DNA of 64,000 nt, from contig NZ_JAFFZE010000017.1 of assembly GCF_025165815.1 (NCBI RefSeq), forward strand, positions 186,001 to 250,000, in the 5' to 3' direction. Numbering within the stretch: the stretch's first letter is position 1; each line of letters begins with the position of its first letter. Below, one piece after another: positions 1 through 7,213 of the stretch. Source of the stretch: Actinophytocola gossypii (lineage in GTDB: Bacteria; Actinomycetota; Actinomycetes; Mycobacteriales; Pseudonocardiaceae). Both the position numbers and the translations under genes were made by a program. Below the pieces are notes generated by a model. It saw nothing but the letters and a program-made list of their open reading frames with translations. It had not been told where the DNA came from and did no database searches.

Positions 1-1
1 C

Positions 2-1165
2 GGCCGCGCGGTCCTCCCCGGCCTCGCGCTCGCGCTGCTCGGTGCCCTCGCGGTCACGCTGGTCCTGGGCGTACCCGCCGCCCCCGTGACCGGCGGCCCC
101 GCCGAGACCGGCTGGCCCGGCGCCCCCCTCCTGGTCGCCGGCTGGGGCCTGCTGCACGCCCTCCTGGCCACCTGCCGAGCGCGCCCACCCGCCTCCCGCG
201 CCACGGACGTACTCCCACAACCCGCGAGTCGTACGTTCCCGTCCGGCGAGTCCGACGTTCCGGGAACGTACGACTCGCGCGCCGGGACCGTACGACTCGC
301 GCGCCGGGACCGGACGACTCGCGGGGGGGGGGGGGGGGTGGGGCGGGGGGGGGGCGGGGTGCTGGCGGTGGGGGCGTTCGTGGGGCGGGTGGGGCCGCTG
401 GACGACGCGGGCGGGTTGGGGCTGGCGACCACGCTGGACCGGGAGCTGGCGGAGACCGGGCGCGGGGTGCTGGTGCTGCCGAGGGACGGGGAGCCGGCGC
501 GGATGACGGCCGGGCGGCTGCCGATGTTCGGGGACGACGCGCTGCCGCCGGTCGACGCGGGGGTGAGCCTGGCGCGGCTGGTCGCCGGGTTCGGTGACGC
601 GGAGCAGGTGCCGGTGGCGGTGGCGGACGCGGCCGCGGCGGGCGTGCTGTTCGTCGTCGCGCCGGACGCGGGGGCGGGGGAGGTGATCGCGGACGCGGCG
701 GGGGACCTGGTCGCGGGCGCCCCGGCCACCGAGGACGGGCGGCCGGTGCTGCGGCTCCAGCCGGCCGCCGGGCAGGTCACGCTGCTGTCCCCGGAACAGG
801 CCAGGCGCGCGATCACCGGGAGCCCGCCGCCGACCGAGCTGGGCGCCCCGGGGATCGTGCCGGTCGACGCGTGGCCGCCGTCGGTGGCGGTACGGGTGTC
901 GGACGGGCCGGGCGGACGGCTGCTGGTCGTCGCGGCGGAGGAGGAGCCGGGGTGGCGGGCCACCGTCGACGGGCGCGAGGTGCCGGTGGTGCGGGCCTGG
1001 GGTCACCTGGTCGGCGTGCCGCTGGGTACCAGCGCCGCCGAGGTGCGGGTCGAACAGCCGACCGCGCTGCGCGGCGTGCTCCTGCTGATCCAGGCGGCGA
1101 TGGCCCTGTTCGTCCTGCTCACCGCGATCCCCGGCCGCCGGCAGGTCAGCCGTCGCCCTCGATGA
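2..1165 (+). CDS. C-terminal part of a large membrane glycosyltransferase-type protein (5' end outside window)
   Basis: The frame is open from the left edge to a TGA at 1163-1165 (387 residues visible). It starts with two hydrophobic segments (about residues 2-24 and 40-55). A soluble, probably extracytoplasmic domain follows, and the protein ends with a hydrophobic helix near its C-terminus and a basic tail. Large family 2 glycosyltransferases with a membrane C-terminal half occupy this place beside the DUF3499/manB cluster in related genomes, and the EEPGWRATVDGREVPVVRAW region fits my memory of them; the catalytic domain itself is not in the window. Residues about 63-118 are abnormal: they translate a cluster of dispersed repeats and a long G run, so this stretch is either an insertion or an assembly error and the protein there is unreliable. 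Confidence 0.6.
   Translation, partial: GRAVLPGLALALLGALAVTLVLGVPAAPVTGGPAETGWPGAPLLVAGWGLLHALLATCRARPPASRATDVLPQPASRTFPSGESDVPGTYDSRAGTVRLARRDRTTRGGGGGVGRGGGGVLAVGAFVGRVGPLDDAGGLGLATTLDRELAETGRGVLVLPRDGEPARMTAGRLPMFGDDALPPVDAGVSLARLVAGFGDAEQVPVAVADAAAAGVLFVVAPDAGAGEVIADAAGDLVAGAPATEDGRPVLRLQPAAGQVTLLSPEQARRAITGSPPPTELGAPGIVPVDAWPPSVAVRVSDGPGGRLLVVAAEEEPGWRATVDGREVPVVRAWGHLVGVPLGTSAAEVRVEQPTALRGVLLLIQAAMALFVLLTAIPGRRQVSRRPR
224..324. repeat. Cluster of five dispersed GAGTCGTACGTTCC-type repeat units
   Basis: Five units of about 18-20 bp lie nearly head to tail. Two are in forward orientation (core GCGAGTCGTACGTTCCCG at 224-241 and a diverged copy at about 245-263). Three are inverted (about 261-280, 283-302, 305-324), with the last running straight into a poly-G stretch. 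The same family forms a larger cluster at 25404-25617. Here the units sit inside an otherwise coding frame, which is unexpected. Confidence 0.8.
322..360. other. Poly-G low-complexity run, probable sequence artefact
   Basis: Almost uninterrupted G from 322 to 359, broken only by single T or C bases. It starts exactly where a dispersed repeat unit ends. A second block of the same character at 59227-59298 is demonstrably associated with a corrupted duplicate, so this one is probably also a base-calling or assembly fault. The reading frame stays open only because GGG and GGN encode glycine. Confidence 0.6.
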
Positions 1166-1592
1166 CGCCGGGGTCGAGGTTGAGGTAGTTGGCGACCTGC
1201 TCCACCAGGACGTGGTGCACCAGGTCGGCCAGGTCGGCGCCGTCGCGGGCGCGGGCCTCCAGCGGACGGCGGAACACCACGATCCGCGCCTTCGTCGGCT
1301 GTCCGCGCCGGTCGACGCCCGCCGGCACCAGCCGGGCCAGCGGCACCCCGCCGTCGGCGAGCAGGCCGTCCTGCGGGCGTTCCGTCTCCCGCACGTCCGG
1401 CACGTCGTCCACGGCGATGTCCAGGTCGGTCAGCTCGGTGCGCCAGCGTGCCTCGATCGGGTCCAACGCGGCCAGCACCAGCGCGTCGAACCGCTCGGCG
1501 CGGGTGGACGCGGCGGGCAGCGTCGGCGGGTACAGCGACCCGCGCAATCCGCGCCCGTGCCGGTCCCGGTTGCGGCGGGGGGTGGACACCAC
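1146..1592 (-). CDS. Zincin-like metallopeptidase family protein (Rv3259-like) with degenerate zinc motif
   Basis: 148 residues, the usual size for the small zincin_1/DUF1025-type family encoded next to DUF3499 and manB in actinobacteria. In catalytic relatives the C-terminal helix carries HExxH. Here the equivalent helix reads VLVEQVANYLNLDP, so the histidines and glutamate are not in the metal-binding arrangement and peptidase activity is doubtful. The N-terminus is basic and proline-rich, followed by RAERFDALVLAALDPIEARW, typical of the family. It is divergent from the DUF3499 gene (85 bp gap) and its 3' end overlaps the end of the glycosyltransferase gene by 20 bp. Role unknown; start ATG chosen as the only one giving family length. 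Confidence 0.8.
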   Translation of the reverse strand: MVSTPRRNRDRHGRGLRGSLYPPTLPAASTRAERFDALVLAALDPIEARWRTELTDLDIAVDDVPDVRETERPQDGLLADGGVPLARLVPAGVDRRGQPTKARIVVFRRPLEARARDGADLADLVHHVLVEQVANYLNLDPGVIEGDG

Positions 1593-1678
1593 GCGAGGGT
1601 ACTCGGGCCGGTAACCCGCCAGACCCGCCCGGTGTGGCTACCTGCCGGAAGGCTCGCGAAGCGCTATCGTCCTGGATC

Positions 1679-2038
1679 GTGCGGAGCGTGCGGAAGTGTT
1701 CCCGGACCGGGTGCGGCAACCCGGCGGTGGCGACGCTGACCTACGCCTACGCCGACTCGACCGCGGTCGTCGGCCCGCTCGCCACCTACTCCGAGCCGCA
1801 CAGCTACGACCTCTGCGAGGAGCACGCGCTGCGGCTGACCGTGCCCCGCGGCTGGGAGGTCGTCCGGCACGACGGCGAGTTCGCCGCCCCGGAGCCAAGC
1901 GTCGACGACCTGACCGCGCTCGCCGAGGCCGTCCGCGAGGCGGGCCGCCCGGACCGCCCGGTCGAGGCCCCGGAGCCGGCCACCGGCGGCGGCCGGCGCG
2001 GCCACCTGCGCGTCCTGCCCGATCCGGTGACCGAGTAG
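1679..2038 (+). CDS. DUF3499 family protein (Rv3258c-like)
   Basis: 119 residues. The N-terminus RKCSRTGCGNPAVATLTYAY has the C-x4-C zinc-ribbon-like pair characteristic of DUF3499, and a second conserved stretch (YDLCEEHALRLTVPRGWEVV) supplies another Cys and His, so a structural metal site is likely. The C-terminal third is charged and low in complexity. Start is GTG 1679; GTG 1688 is a possible alternative. The last 12 bases including the stop (GTGACCGAGTAG) are immediately repeated downstream, a small tandem duplication outside the coding region. It precedes manB as in mycobacteria. Function is not known; clustering suggests a link to mannose metabolism or envelope biosynthesis, which is inference. 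Confidence 0.85.
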   Translation: MRSVRKCSRTGCGNPAVATLTYAYADSTAVVGPLATYSEPHSYDLCEEHALRLTVPRGWEVVRHDGEFAAPEPSVDDLTALAEAVREAGRPDRPVEAPEPATGGGRRGHLRVLPDPVTE

Positions 2039-2134
2039 GTGACCGAGTAGAAGGCCGGTAATACCCCGACCTGCCCCGACCGCACCCGCGCGCCGGTAGG
2101 CTTTCGGGCAAATCCGCTGACCATGGGAGCACTG

Positions 2135-3490
2135 GTGCGTGACCTGTCCGGCGTCTTCAAGGCCTACGACATCCGCGGGATCGTCGGTGAGCAGCTCGAC
2201 GCCGACGTCGTGCGTGACATCGGCGCGGCGTTCGCCCGCCGGGTGCACGAGGCGGGCGCGATCGTCATCGGCCACGACATGCGCGCGTCCTCGCCCGAAC
2301 TGGCCAGCGCCTTCGCCGACGGCGCGCTCCAGGAGGGCGTCGACGTCGTCATGATCGGGCTCGCCAGCACCGACATGCTCTACTACGCCTCCGGGCACCT
2401 CGACCTGCCCGGCGCCATGTTCACCGCGAGCCACAACCCGGCCAAGTACAACGGGATCAAGCTCTGCCGCGCCGGCGCCGCCCCGGTCGGCCAGGACAGC
2501 GGCCTCACCGACATCCAGCGCGAGGTCGAGGCCGGCACGCCGCCGACCCAGGGCCGCAGGCCGGGCACGCTGGAGACCCGCGACATGCTCGCCGGCTACG
2601 TCGCCTACCTGCGCGAACTCGTCGACCTGTCCGGCAGCCGCCCGCTGAAGGTCGTGGTCGACGCCGGCAACGGCATGGGCGGGCACACCGTGCCGGCCGT
2701 GTTCGACGGCCTGCCGATCGAGGTCGTGCCGATGTACTTCGAGCTCGACGGCACCTTCCCCAACCACGAGGCCAACCCGCTCGACCCGAAGAACATCGTC
2801 GACGTGCAGGCCAAGGTCCGCGAGGTAGGCGCCGACGCCGGCCTGGCGTTCGACGGCGACGCCGACCGCTGCTTCGTGGTCGACGAGCGCGGCGAGCCCG
2901 TCCCGCCGTCGGCGATCACCGCGCTGGTCGCCGTGCGCGAGCTGGCCAAGGACCCGGGCGGCGCGATCATCCACAACCTGATCACCTCCAAGGCCGTGCC
3001 GGAGATCGTCGCCGAGCACGGCGGCAAGCCGGTCCGCACCCGCGTCGGGCACTCGTTCATCAAGGAGGAGATGGCGCGCTCGGCGGCCATCTTCGGCGGC
3101 GAGCACTCCGCGCACTACTACTTCCGCGACTTCTGGCGCGCCGACACCGGCATGCTCGCCGCGATGCACGTGCTCGCCGCGCTCGGCGAGCAGGACGGCA
3201 CCCTCTCCGCCCTGACCTCGGCCTACAGCCGCTACGCCGCGTCCGGCGAGATCAACTCGACGGTCGACGACCAGACCGCCCGGATGGCCGCGGTCAAGGA
3301 GGCGTTCGGCGCGCGCGACGGGGTACGCACCGACGAACTCGACGGGCTGACGGTGGAGCTGCCCGGCGGCGGATGGTTCAATCTGCGGCCGTCCAACACC
3401 GAGCCCCTGCTTCGGCTGAACGTCGAGGCGGCCGACGAGGACGCCGTGGCCGCGCTGCGCGACGAGGTGCTGGCCATCGTCCGCGCCTGA
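2135..3490 (+). CDS. manB: Phosphomannomutase/phosphoglucomutase
   Basis: 451 residues, alpha-D-phosphohexomutase family. It interconverts mannose-6-phosphate and mannose-1-phosphate (possibly also the glucose forms), feeding GDP-mannose for lipoglycans and glycoproteins. Visible motifs are the KAYDIRG N-terminus, the phosphoserine loop TASHNP with Ser99, the Mg-binding DGDADR (240-245), and the C-terminal phosphate-binding RPSNTEPLLR. GTG 2135 was preferred to ATG 2123 because GGGAG lies 5 bp upstream of it and related proteins begin with (M/V)RDLS. First gene of a tight run with the Trm112-like, SIS-domain and manA genes, all of one pathway. Confidence 0.93.
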   Translation: MRDLSGVFKAYDIRGIVGEQLDADVVRDIGAAFARRVHEAGAIVIGHDMRASSPELASAFADGALQEGVDVVMIGLASTDMLYYASGHLDLPGAMFTASHNPAKYNGIKLCRAGAAPVGQDSGLTDIQREVEAGTPPTQGRRPGTLETRDMLAGYVAYLRELVDLSGSRPLKVVVDAGNGMGGHTVPAVFDGLPIEVVPMYFELDGTFPNHEANPLDPKNIVDVQAKVREVGADAGLAFDGDADRCFVVDERGEPVPPSAITALVAVRELAKDPGGAIIHNLITSKAVPEIVAEHGGKPVRTRVGHSFIKEEMARSAAIFGGEHSAHYYFRDFWRADTGMLAAMHVLAALGEQDGTLSALTSAYSRYAASGEINSTVDDQTARMAAVKEAFGARDGVRTDELDGLTVELPGGGWFNLRPSNTEPLLRLNVEAADEDAVAALRDEVLAIVRA

Positions 3491-3508
3491 CCCAGGGAGG
3501 AGCCACTC

Positions 3509-3721
3509 ATGGCCGTTCAACTGGACCCGAGGCTGCTGGAGATCCTGGCCTGCCCCTCGGACGACCACGCCCCGCTCACCACCGGCAGCCCCACCGATCC
3601 GGACGCGGACGTGCTCACCTGCACCTCCTGCGGGCGCCAGTTCCGCGTCGAGGACGGCATCCCCGTGCTGCTGCTCGACGAGGCGGTCCATGGGCCGACC
3701 GAACCGGATGCCGACAAGTGA
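3509..3721 (+). CDS. Trm112 family small zinc-binding protein
   Basis: 70 residues. Trm112/UPF0434 fold signature: LLEILACPSD near the N-terminus, a second Cys pair (LTCTSCGRQF), then the hallmark VEDGIPVLLLDEA. Four cysteines in two pairs form a probable zinc site. Proteins of this family act as partners or stabilisers of other enzymes. In actinobacteria this short gene sits between manB and the SIS-domain gene, so a partner role in mannose metabolism is possible but unproven. A strong GGGAGGAG ribosome-binding site precedes the ATG. Its TGA overlaps the GTG start of the next gene (GTGA), implying translational coupling. Confidence 0.88.
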   Translation: MAVQLDPRLLEILACPSDDHAPLTTGSPTDPDADVLTCTSCGRQFRVEDGIPVLLLDEAVHGPTEPDADK

Positions 3722-4827
3722 GTGCCGCGGTTGACGACTCGCTCCTCGACGACCTGGACCGGATCGCCGAGGTCGACGTCGATGGCCTGCTGCACGCCGC
3801 CGCGCTGGCCGGCGCGCAGGTCCGGGCCACCGTCGAGGGAGCGCGGGAGGCCGGCCTCGAGCGCTACGCCGAGTCGACGCCGCGCGCGCTCGTCCTGATC
3901 ACCCGGCCCGGCCTGAGCCCGTGCGTGTCGAAGCTGCTGTGGGCGCTGCTCGGCAAGGCCTGCCCGGTGCCGGTGGTGCTCACCGACACCGCGCCGCCGT
4001 GGCTCGGCCCGCTGGACCTGGTGCTCGCGCACACCGACGACCCCGGCGACCACGAACTGGCCGAGTCGGTCGACCGGGCCAGCCGCTACGGCGCCGGCGT
4101 GGTGCTGACCGCGCCCGAGGACGGCCCGGTCGCCGCCGCGGCCGCCGGGCGGGCGGTGCTGATCCCCCCGCGCGTGCCGGTGCCGCCCGGGTTCGGCTTC
4201 ACCCGCGCGCTCGCCGGCGGCCTGGTCGCCGCGAGCACGCTCAACCTGCTGCGCACCGACCTCTACCAGCTGGCCGACGAGCTGGACCGCGAGGCGGAGC
4301 GCGACCACATGCAGCACGAGACGTTCGTCAACCCGGCCAAGTCGCTCGCGCTGCGCCTGGCCGAGCGCACCCCGCTGCTGTGGGGCCTCGACGACGTGGC
4401 GACCGGCGTGGCGTGGTTCGCCGCCCAGGTGATCGGCACCCACACCGACCTGGTCTGCGACGTCGCCGCCTACCCGCAGGCCGCGAGCCGCACCGCCCTG
4501 CACCGCGCCGCCACGCACGCGTCGGCCAACACCGACATCTTCGCCGACCCGGACGACCTCGACCCGGCCCAGGTCTCTCCGCTGCGGGTGTTCCTGCTCG
4601 CCGTGTCCGCCGCCGCCGTCGACCCGGTGCGCCGGCTCGCGGTCGACACCTTCCCCGCCGCCGACCTGCTCGCCCCCGCCGAGGAGCTCACCGCCGACGA
4701 GCCGGCGTGCGCCGCGGTGCTCGCCCTGCGTTTCCAGCTGGCCGCCCTGTACCTGGGGCTCGCGTCCGGCACCACCGGCGGCAGCACGTCCTACTACGCA
4801 CCGGCCCGGCCCAGGGAGCATCCGTGA
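3718..4827 (+). CDS. SIS-domain phosphosugar isomerase-like protein (Rv3256c-like)
   Basis: 369 residues, starting at the GTG that overlaps the Trm112 stop codon. The protein has two sugar-isomerase-like halves: an N-terminal half with RALVLITRPGLSP and a beta-alpha pattern, and a C-terminal half resembling the bifunctional phosphoglucose/phosphomannose isomerase C-terminal domain (MQHETFVNPAKSLALRLAERTPLLWG). Lying between manB and manA, it is likely to handle mannose-6-phosphate or regulate that step; whether it is catalytic cannot be told from sequence alone. Its stop lies within GTGA, which also opens the bridging micro-ORF at 4824-4871. Confidence 0.8.
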   Translation: MSAAVDDSLLDDLDRIAEVDVDGLLHAAALAGAQVRATVEGAREAGLERYAESTPRALVLITRPGLSPCVSKLLWALLGKACPVPVVLTDTAPPWLGPLDLVLAHTDDPGDHELAESVDRASRYGAGVVLTAPEDGPVAAAAAGRAVLIPPRVPVPPGFGFTRALAGGLVAASTLNLLRTDLYQLADELDREAERDHMQHETFVNPAKSLALRLAERTPLLWGLDDVATGVAWFAAQVIGTHTDLVCDVAAYPQAASRTALHRAATHASANTDIFADPDDLDPAQVSPLRVFLLAVSAAAVDPVRRLAVDTFPAADLLAPAEELTADEPACAAVLALRFQLAALYLGLASGTTGGSTSYYAPARPREHP

Positions 4828-4871
4828 GCGAGCACCGAGCCTGCGAGGGGCTGTCACCGTGCAACGGCTGA
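4824..4871 (+). other. Short bridging element/micro-ORF between the SIS-domain gene and manA
   Basis: A 16-codon frame starts at GTG overlapping the upstream TGA and ends inside manA. Its nucleotide sequence (GTGAGCGAGC, then CACCGAGCCTGCGAGGGG before the downstream GTG) matches the two ends of the longer spacer at 57465-57542 in the ABC operon. It therefore looks like a short, internally deleted copy of a repeated inter-cistron element that supplies the GAGGGG ribosome-binding site for manA. Translation of the peptide itself is not claimed. Confidence 0.5.
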
Positions 4872-6088
4872 AGAACCGGGTGCGCCCGTATGCCTGGGGT
4901 TCGCGCACCACGATCGCCGCGCTGCTCGGCCGCGAGGTCCCGGCCCCGCACCCGGAGGCGGAGCTGTGGTTCGGCGCGCACCCCGGCGACCCGTCCTCGA
5001 TCGTGTACGACGACGGCACCGAGCAGTCGCTGCTCGACGTGCTCGCCGGTGACCCGGTCGGCCAGCTCGGGTCGGCCGTCGCCGAGCGGTGGGGCGAGCG
5101 GCTGCCGTTCCTGCTGAAGGTGCTGGCCGCCGAGGAGCCGCTGTCGCTGCAGGCACACCCGTCCGCCGACCAGGCCGCCGAGGGCTGGGCGCGCGAGGAG
5201 AAGGCCGGCATCCCGCGCGAGGCCGGCAACCGCAACTACCCGGACCCGACCGCGAAGCCAGAGCTGCTGTGCGCGCTCACCGAGTTCCACGCGCTGGCCG
5301 GGTTCCGCGACCCGGCCCGCACGGTCGAGCTGCTGCGCGCGATCGAGACCCCGGCGCTCGCCCCGTACGTCGAGCTGCTCGCCGGCGAACCGGACGGCGA
5401 GGGCCTGCGGGCGCTGTTCACCACCTGGATCACCCTGCCCCAGCCGGCGATCGACGCGCTGGTGCCGGACCTGCTCGATGCCTGCGTCACCCACGTCAAG
5501 GAGCACGGCGAGTTCGAGCTGGAGTGCCGCACGGTGCTGGAGCTGGGCGAGCGCTACCCCGGCGACTCGGGCGTGCTGGCCGCGCTGCTGCTCAACCGGC
5601 TGGTGTTGGAGCCGGGCGAGGCGATCTTCCTGCCGGCCGGGAACCTGCACACCTACCTGCACGGCACCGGGGTCGAGGTGCTGGCGAACTCGGACAACGT
5701 GCTGCGCGGCGGGCTCACCCCCAAGCACGTCGACGTGCCGGAGCTGTTGCGGGTACTGGATTTCGGCTTCGCCGACATGCACGTGTGCACCGGGGAGCCG
5801 GCCGGGCCGAGGCGGGTGTACCGGACCGAGGCGCCGGAGTTCGAGCTGTCCCGCATCGAGTGGGCCGACGGCGAACCCCGCGGCGAGGTGAAGCTCGAGG
5901 GCGGCGCGCCGCGGATCGTGGTGTGTGTCGACGGCGGCGTGCGGGTGGAGTCGGTGGACGGGCGCGCCCTGGACCTGACGCGCGGCGGGTCGATGTGGCT
6001 GCCCGCCGCGGACCCGGACGTGGTGCTGACGCCGACCGACGACGGTCACGTCCGCGTGTTCGCGGCCACGGTCGGTTCGGCCCGGTAG
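4859..6088 (+). CDS. manA: Mannose-6-phosphate isomerase, class I
   Basis: 409 residues, type I PMI, a cupin metalloenzyme that interconverts fructose-6-phosphate and mannose-6-phosphate. The N-terminus LKNRVRPYAWGSRTTIAALLG, the metal-site segments LQAHPS and KPELLCAL, and the active-site stretch with FLPAGNLHTYLHGTGVEVLANSDNV are all typical. Start GTG 4859 has GAGGGG upstream. It is the last gene of the manB/Trm112/SIS/manA operon, giving a complete path from central metabolism to mannose-1-phosphate. Nothing unusual in length or motifs. Confidence 0.95.
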   Translation: MQRLKNRVRPYAWGSRTTIAALLGREVPAPHPEAELWFGAHPGDPSSIVYDDGTEQSLLDVLAGDPVGQLGSAVAERWGERLPFLLKVLAAEEPLSLQAHPSADQAAEGWAREEKAGIPREAGNRNYPDPTAKPELLCALTEFHALAGFRDPARTVELLRAIETPALAPYVELLAGEPDGEGLRALFTTWITLPQPAIDALVPDLLDACVTHVKEHGEFELECRTVLELGERYPGDSGVLAALLLNRLVLEPGEAIFLPAGNLHTYLHGTGVEVLANSDNVLRGGLTPKHVDVPELLRVLDFGFADMHVCTGEPAGPRRVYRTEAPEFELSRIEWADGEPRGEVKLEGGAPRIVVCVDGGVRVESVDGRALDLTRGGSMWLPAADPDVVLTPTDDGHVRVFAATVGSAR

Positions 6089-6131
6089 GCTTCCGCCCGG
6101 ACTTTGACCGAACCGGGCAGGGGGTAGGGCC

Positions 6132-7052
6132 GTGGCAGCAGGAGGCGGGACGAAGGCGATTCTCGCCGCGCTCTTCGCGAACGCGGGGATCGCGGTGGCG
6201 AAGTTCGTCGGCTTCCTGATCACGGGTTCGTCGTCGATGCTGGCCGAGTCGGTGCACTCGGTGGCCGACACGTCCAACCAGGGTCTGCTGCTGCTCGGCC
6301 AGAAGACGTCCCGCCGCAAGGCGACGCGCGAGCACCCGTTCGGCTTCGGCCGGGACCGGTACTTCTACTCGTTCATCGTCGCGCTGATGCTGTTCAGCCT
6401 GGGCTCGGCGTTCGCGATCTACGAGGCCGTCCACAAGCTGCAGCACCCCGAGGACCTGAACTCGCCGATGGTCGCGGTGGTGATCCTGGTGGTCGCGATC
6501 GCCCTGGAGACCTACAGCTTCCGCACCGCGATCGTCGAGTCCCGCAAGGTCAAGGGCGACGCGTCGTGGTGGCAGTTCATCCGCCAGTCCAGGACGCCGG
6601 AGCTGCCGGTGGTGCTGCTGGAGGACGCCGGCGCGTTGTTCGGCCTGGTCTTCGCCCTGTTCGGCGTGGGCCTGGCGGTCATCACCGGCGACCCGATGTG
6701 GGACGGCGTCGGCACCCTGATGATCGGCATCCTGCTCGGGATCATCGCGATCACCCTGATCATCGAGATGAAGAGCCTGCTGATCGGCGAGGGCGCCACC
6801 CCCCGCGAGTCGGAGCTGATCGACAAGGCCGTCGTCGGCGGCCGCGTCCAGCGCCTGATCCACATCCGCACCCAGTACATCGGCCCGGACGAGCTGCTGG
6901 TCGCCGCGAAGATCGCCCTCGAGCCCGGCCTGCCCCTGGCCGACGTCGCCCAGGAGATCGACGCCGCCGAGGGCCGGGTCCGCGACGCCGTCCCGGCCGC
7001 CCGGCTGATCTACCTGGAACCGGACCTGGACCGCACCACCACCCGTGCTTGA
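6132..7052 (+). CDS. Cation diffusion facilitator (CDF) family transporter
   Basis: 306 residues. Six hydrophobic segments are followed by a cytoplasmic C-terminal domain. The HxxxD metal site in TM2 is present (SVHSVADTSNQ). The TM5 counterpart reads LLEDAGALFGL, where ED replaces the first ligand position, as in the SLC30A9-like branch of the family, so the metal is uncertain (Zn, Mn or Fe). The HPFGFGRDRYFYSF loop is a family hallmark. It acts as a proton-coupled exporter in the cytoplasmic membrane. GTG start 44 bp after manA; probably co-transcribed or independently expressed. Confidence 0.9.
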   Translation: MAAGGGTKAILAALFANAGIAVAKFVGFLITGSSSMLAESVHSVADTSNQGLLLLGQKTSRRKATREHPFGFGRDRYFYSFIVALMLFSLGSAFAIYEAVHKLQHPEDLNSPMVAVVILVVAIALETYSFRTAIVESRKVKGDASWWQFIRQSRTPELPVVLLEDAGALFGLVFALFGVGLAVITGDPMWDGVGTLMIGILLGIIAITLIIEMKSLLIGEGATPRESELIDKAVVGGRVQRLIHIRTQYIGPDELLVAAKIALEPGLPLADVAQEIDAAEGRVRDAVPAARLIYLEPDLDRTTTRA

Positions 7053-7071
7053 CGGGTAATGCGGAGGCTTC

Positions 7072-7209
7072 GTGCGTACAACCATCGACATCGATGACGC
7101 ACTGATGGCGGAGGCCATGGCGGCGTCGGGAACGACGACCAAGAAGGTGACCAAGAAGGCGTTGCGGGGCACGGTCGACTGGGTGGGCGACCTCGACGAG
7201 GTGCGATGA
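7072..7209 (+). CDS. Orphan VapB-like antitoxin, truncated
   Basis: A 45-codon gene, GTG at 7072, preceded by GGAGG. The product begins VRTTIDIDDALMAEAMAASG, the ribbon-helix-helix opening typical of VapB antitoxins (RTTIDIDD followed by a helix). It continues with TTTKKVTKKALRGTVDWVGD rather than the usual VVEEALR tail. No PIN-domain VapC toxin follows; the next gene is a GlmL-like ATPase four bases later. It is therefore an orphan antitoxin remnant or a stand-alone DNA-binding protein. Codon use is normal for the genome, but the K-rich middle is unlike functional VapB. Confidence 0.55.
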   Translation: MRTTIDIDDALMAEAMAASGTTTKKVTKKALRGTVDWVGDLDEVR

Positions 7210-7213
7210 GGCT

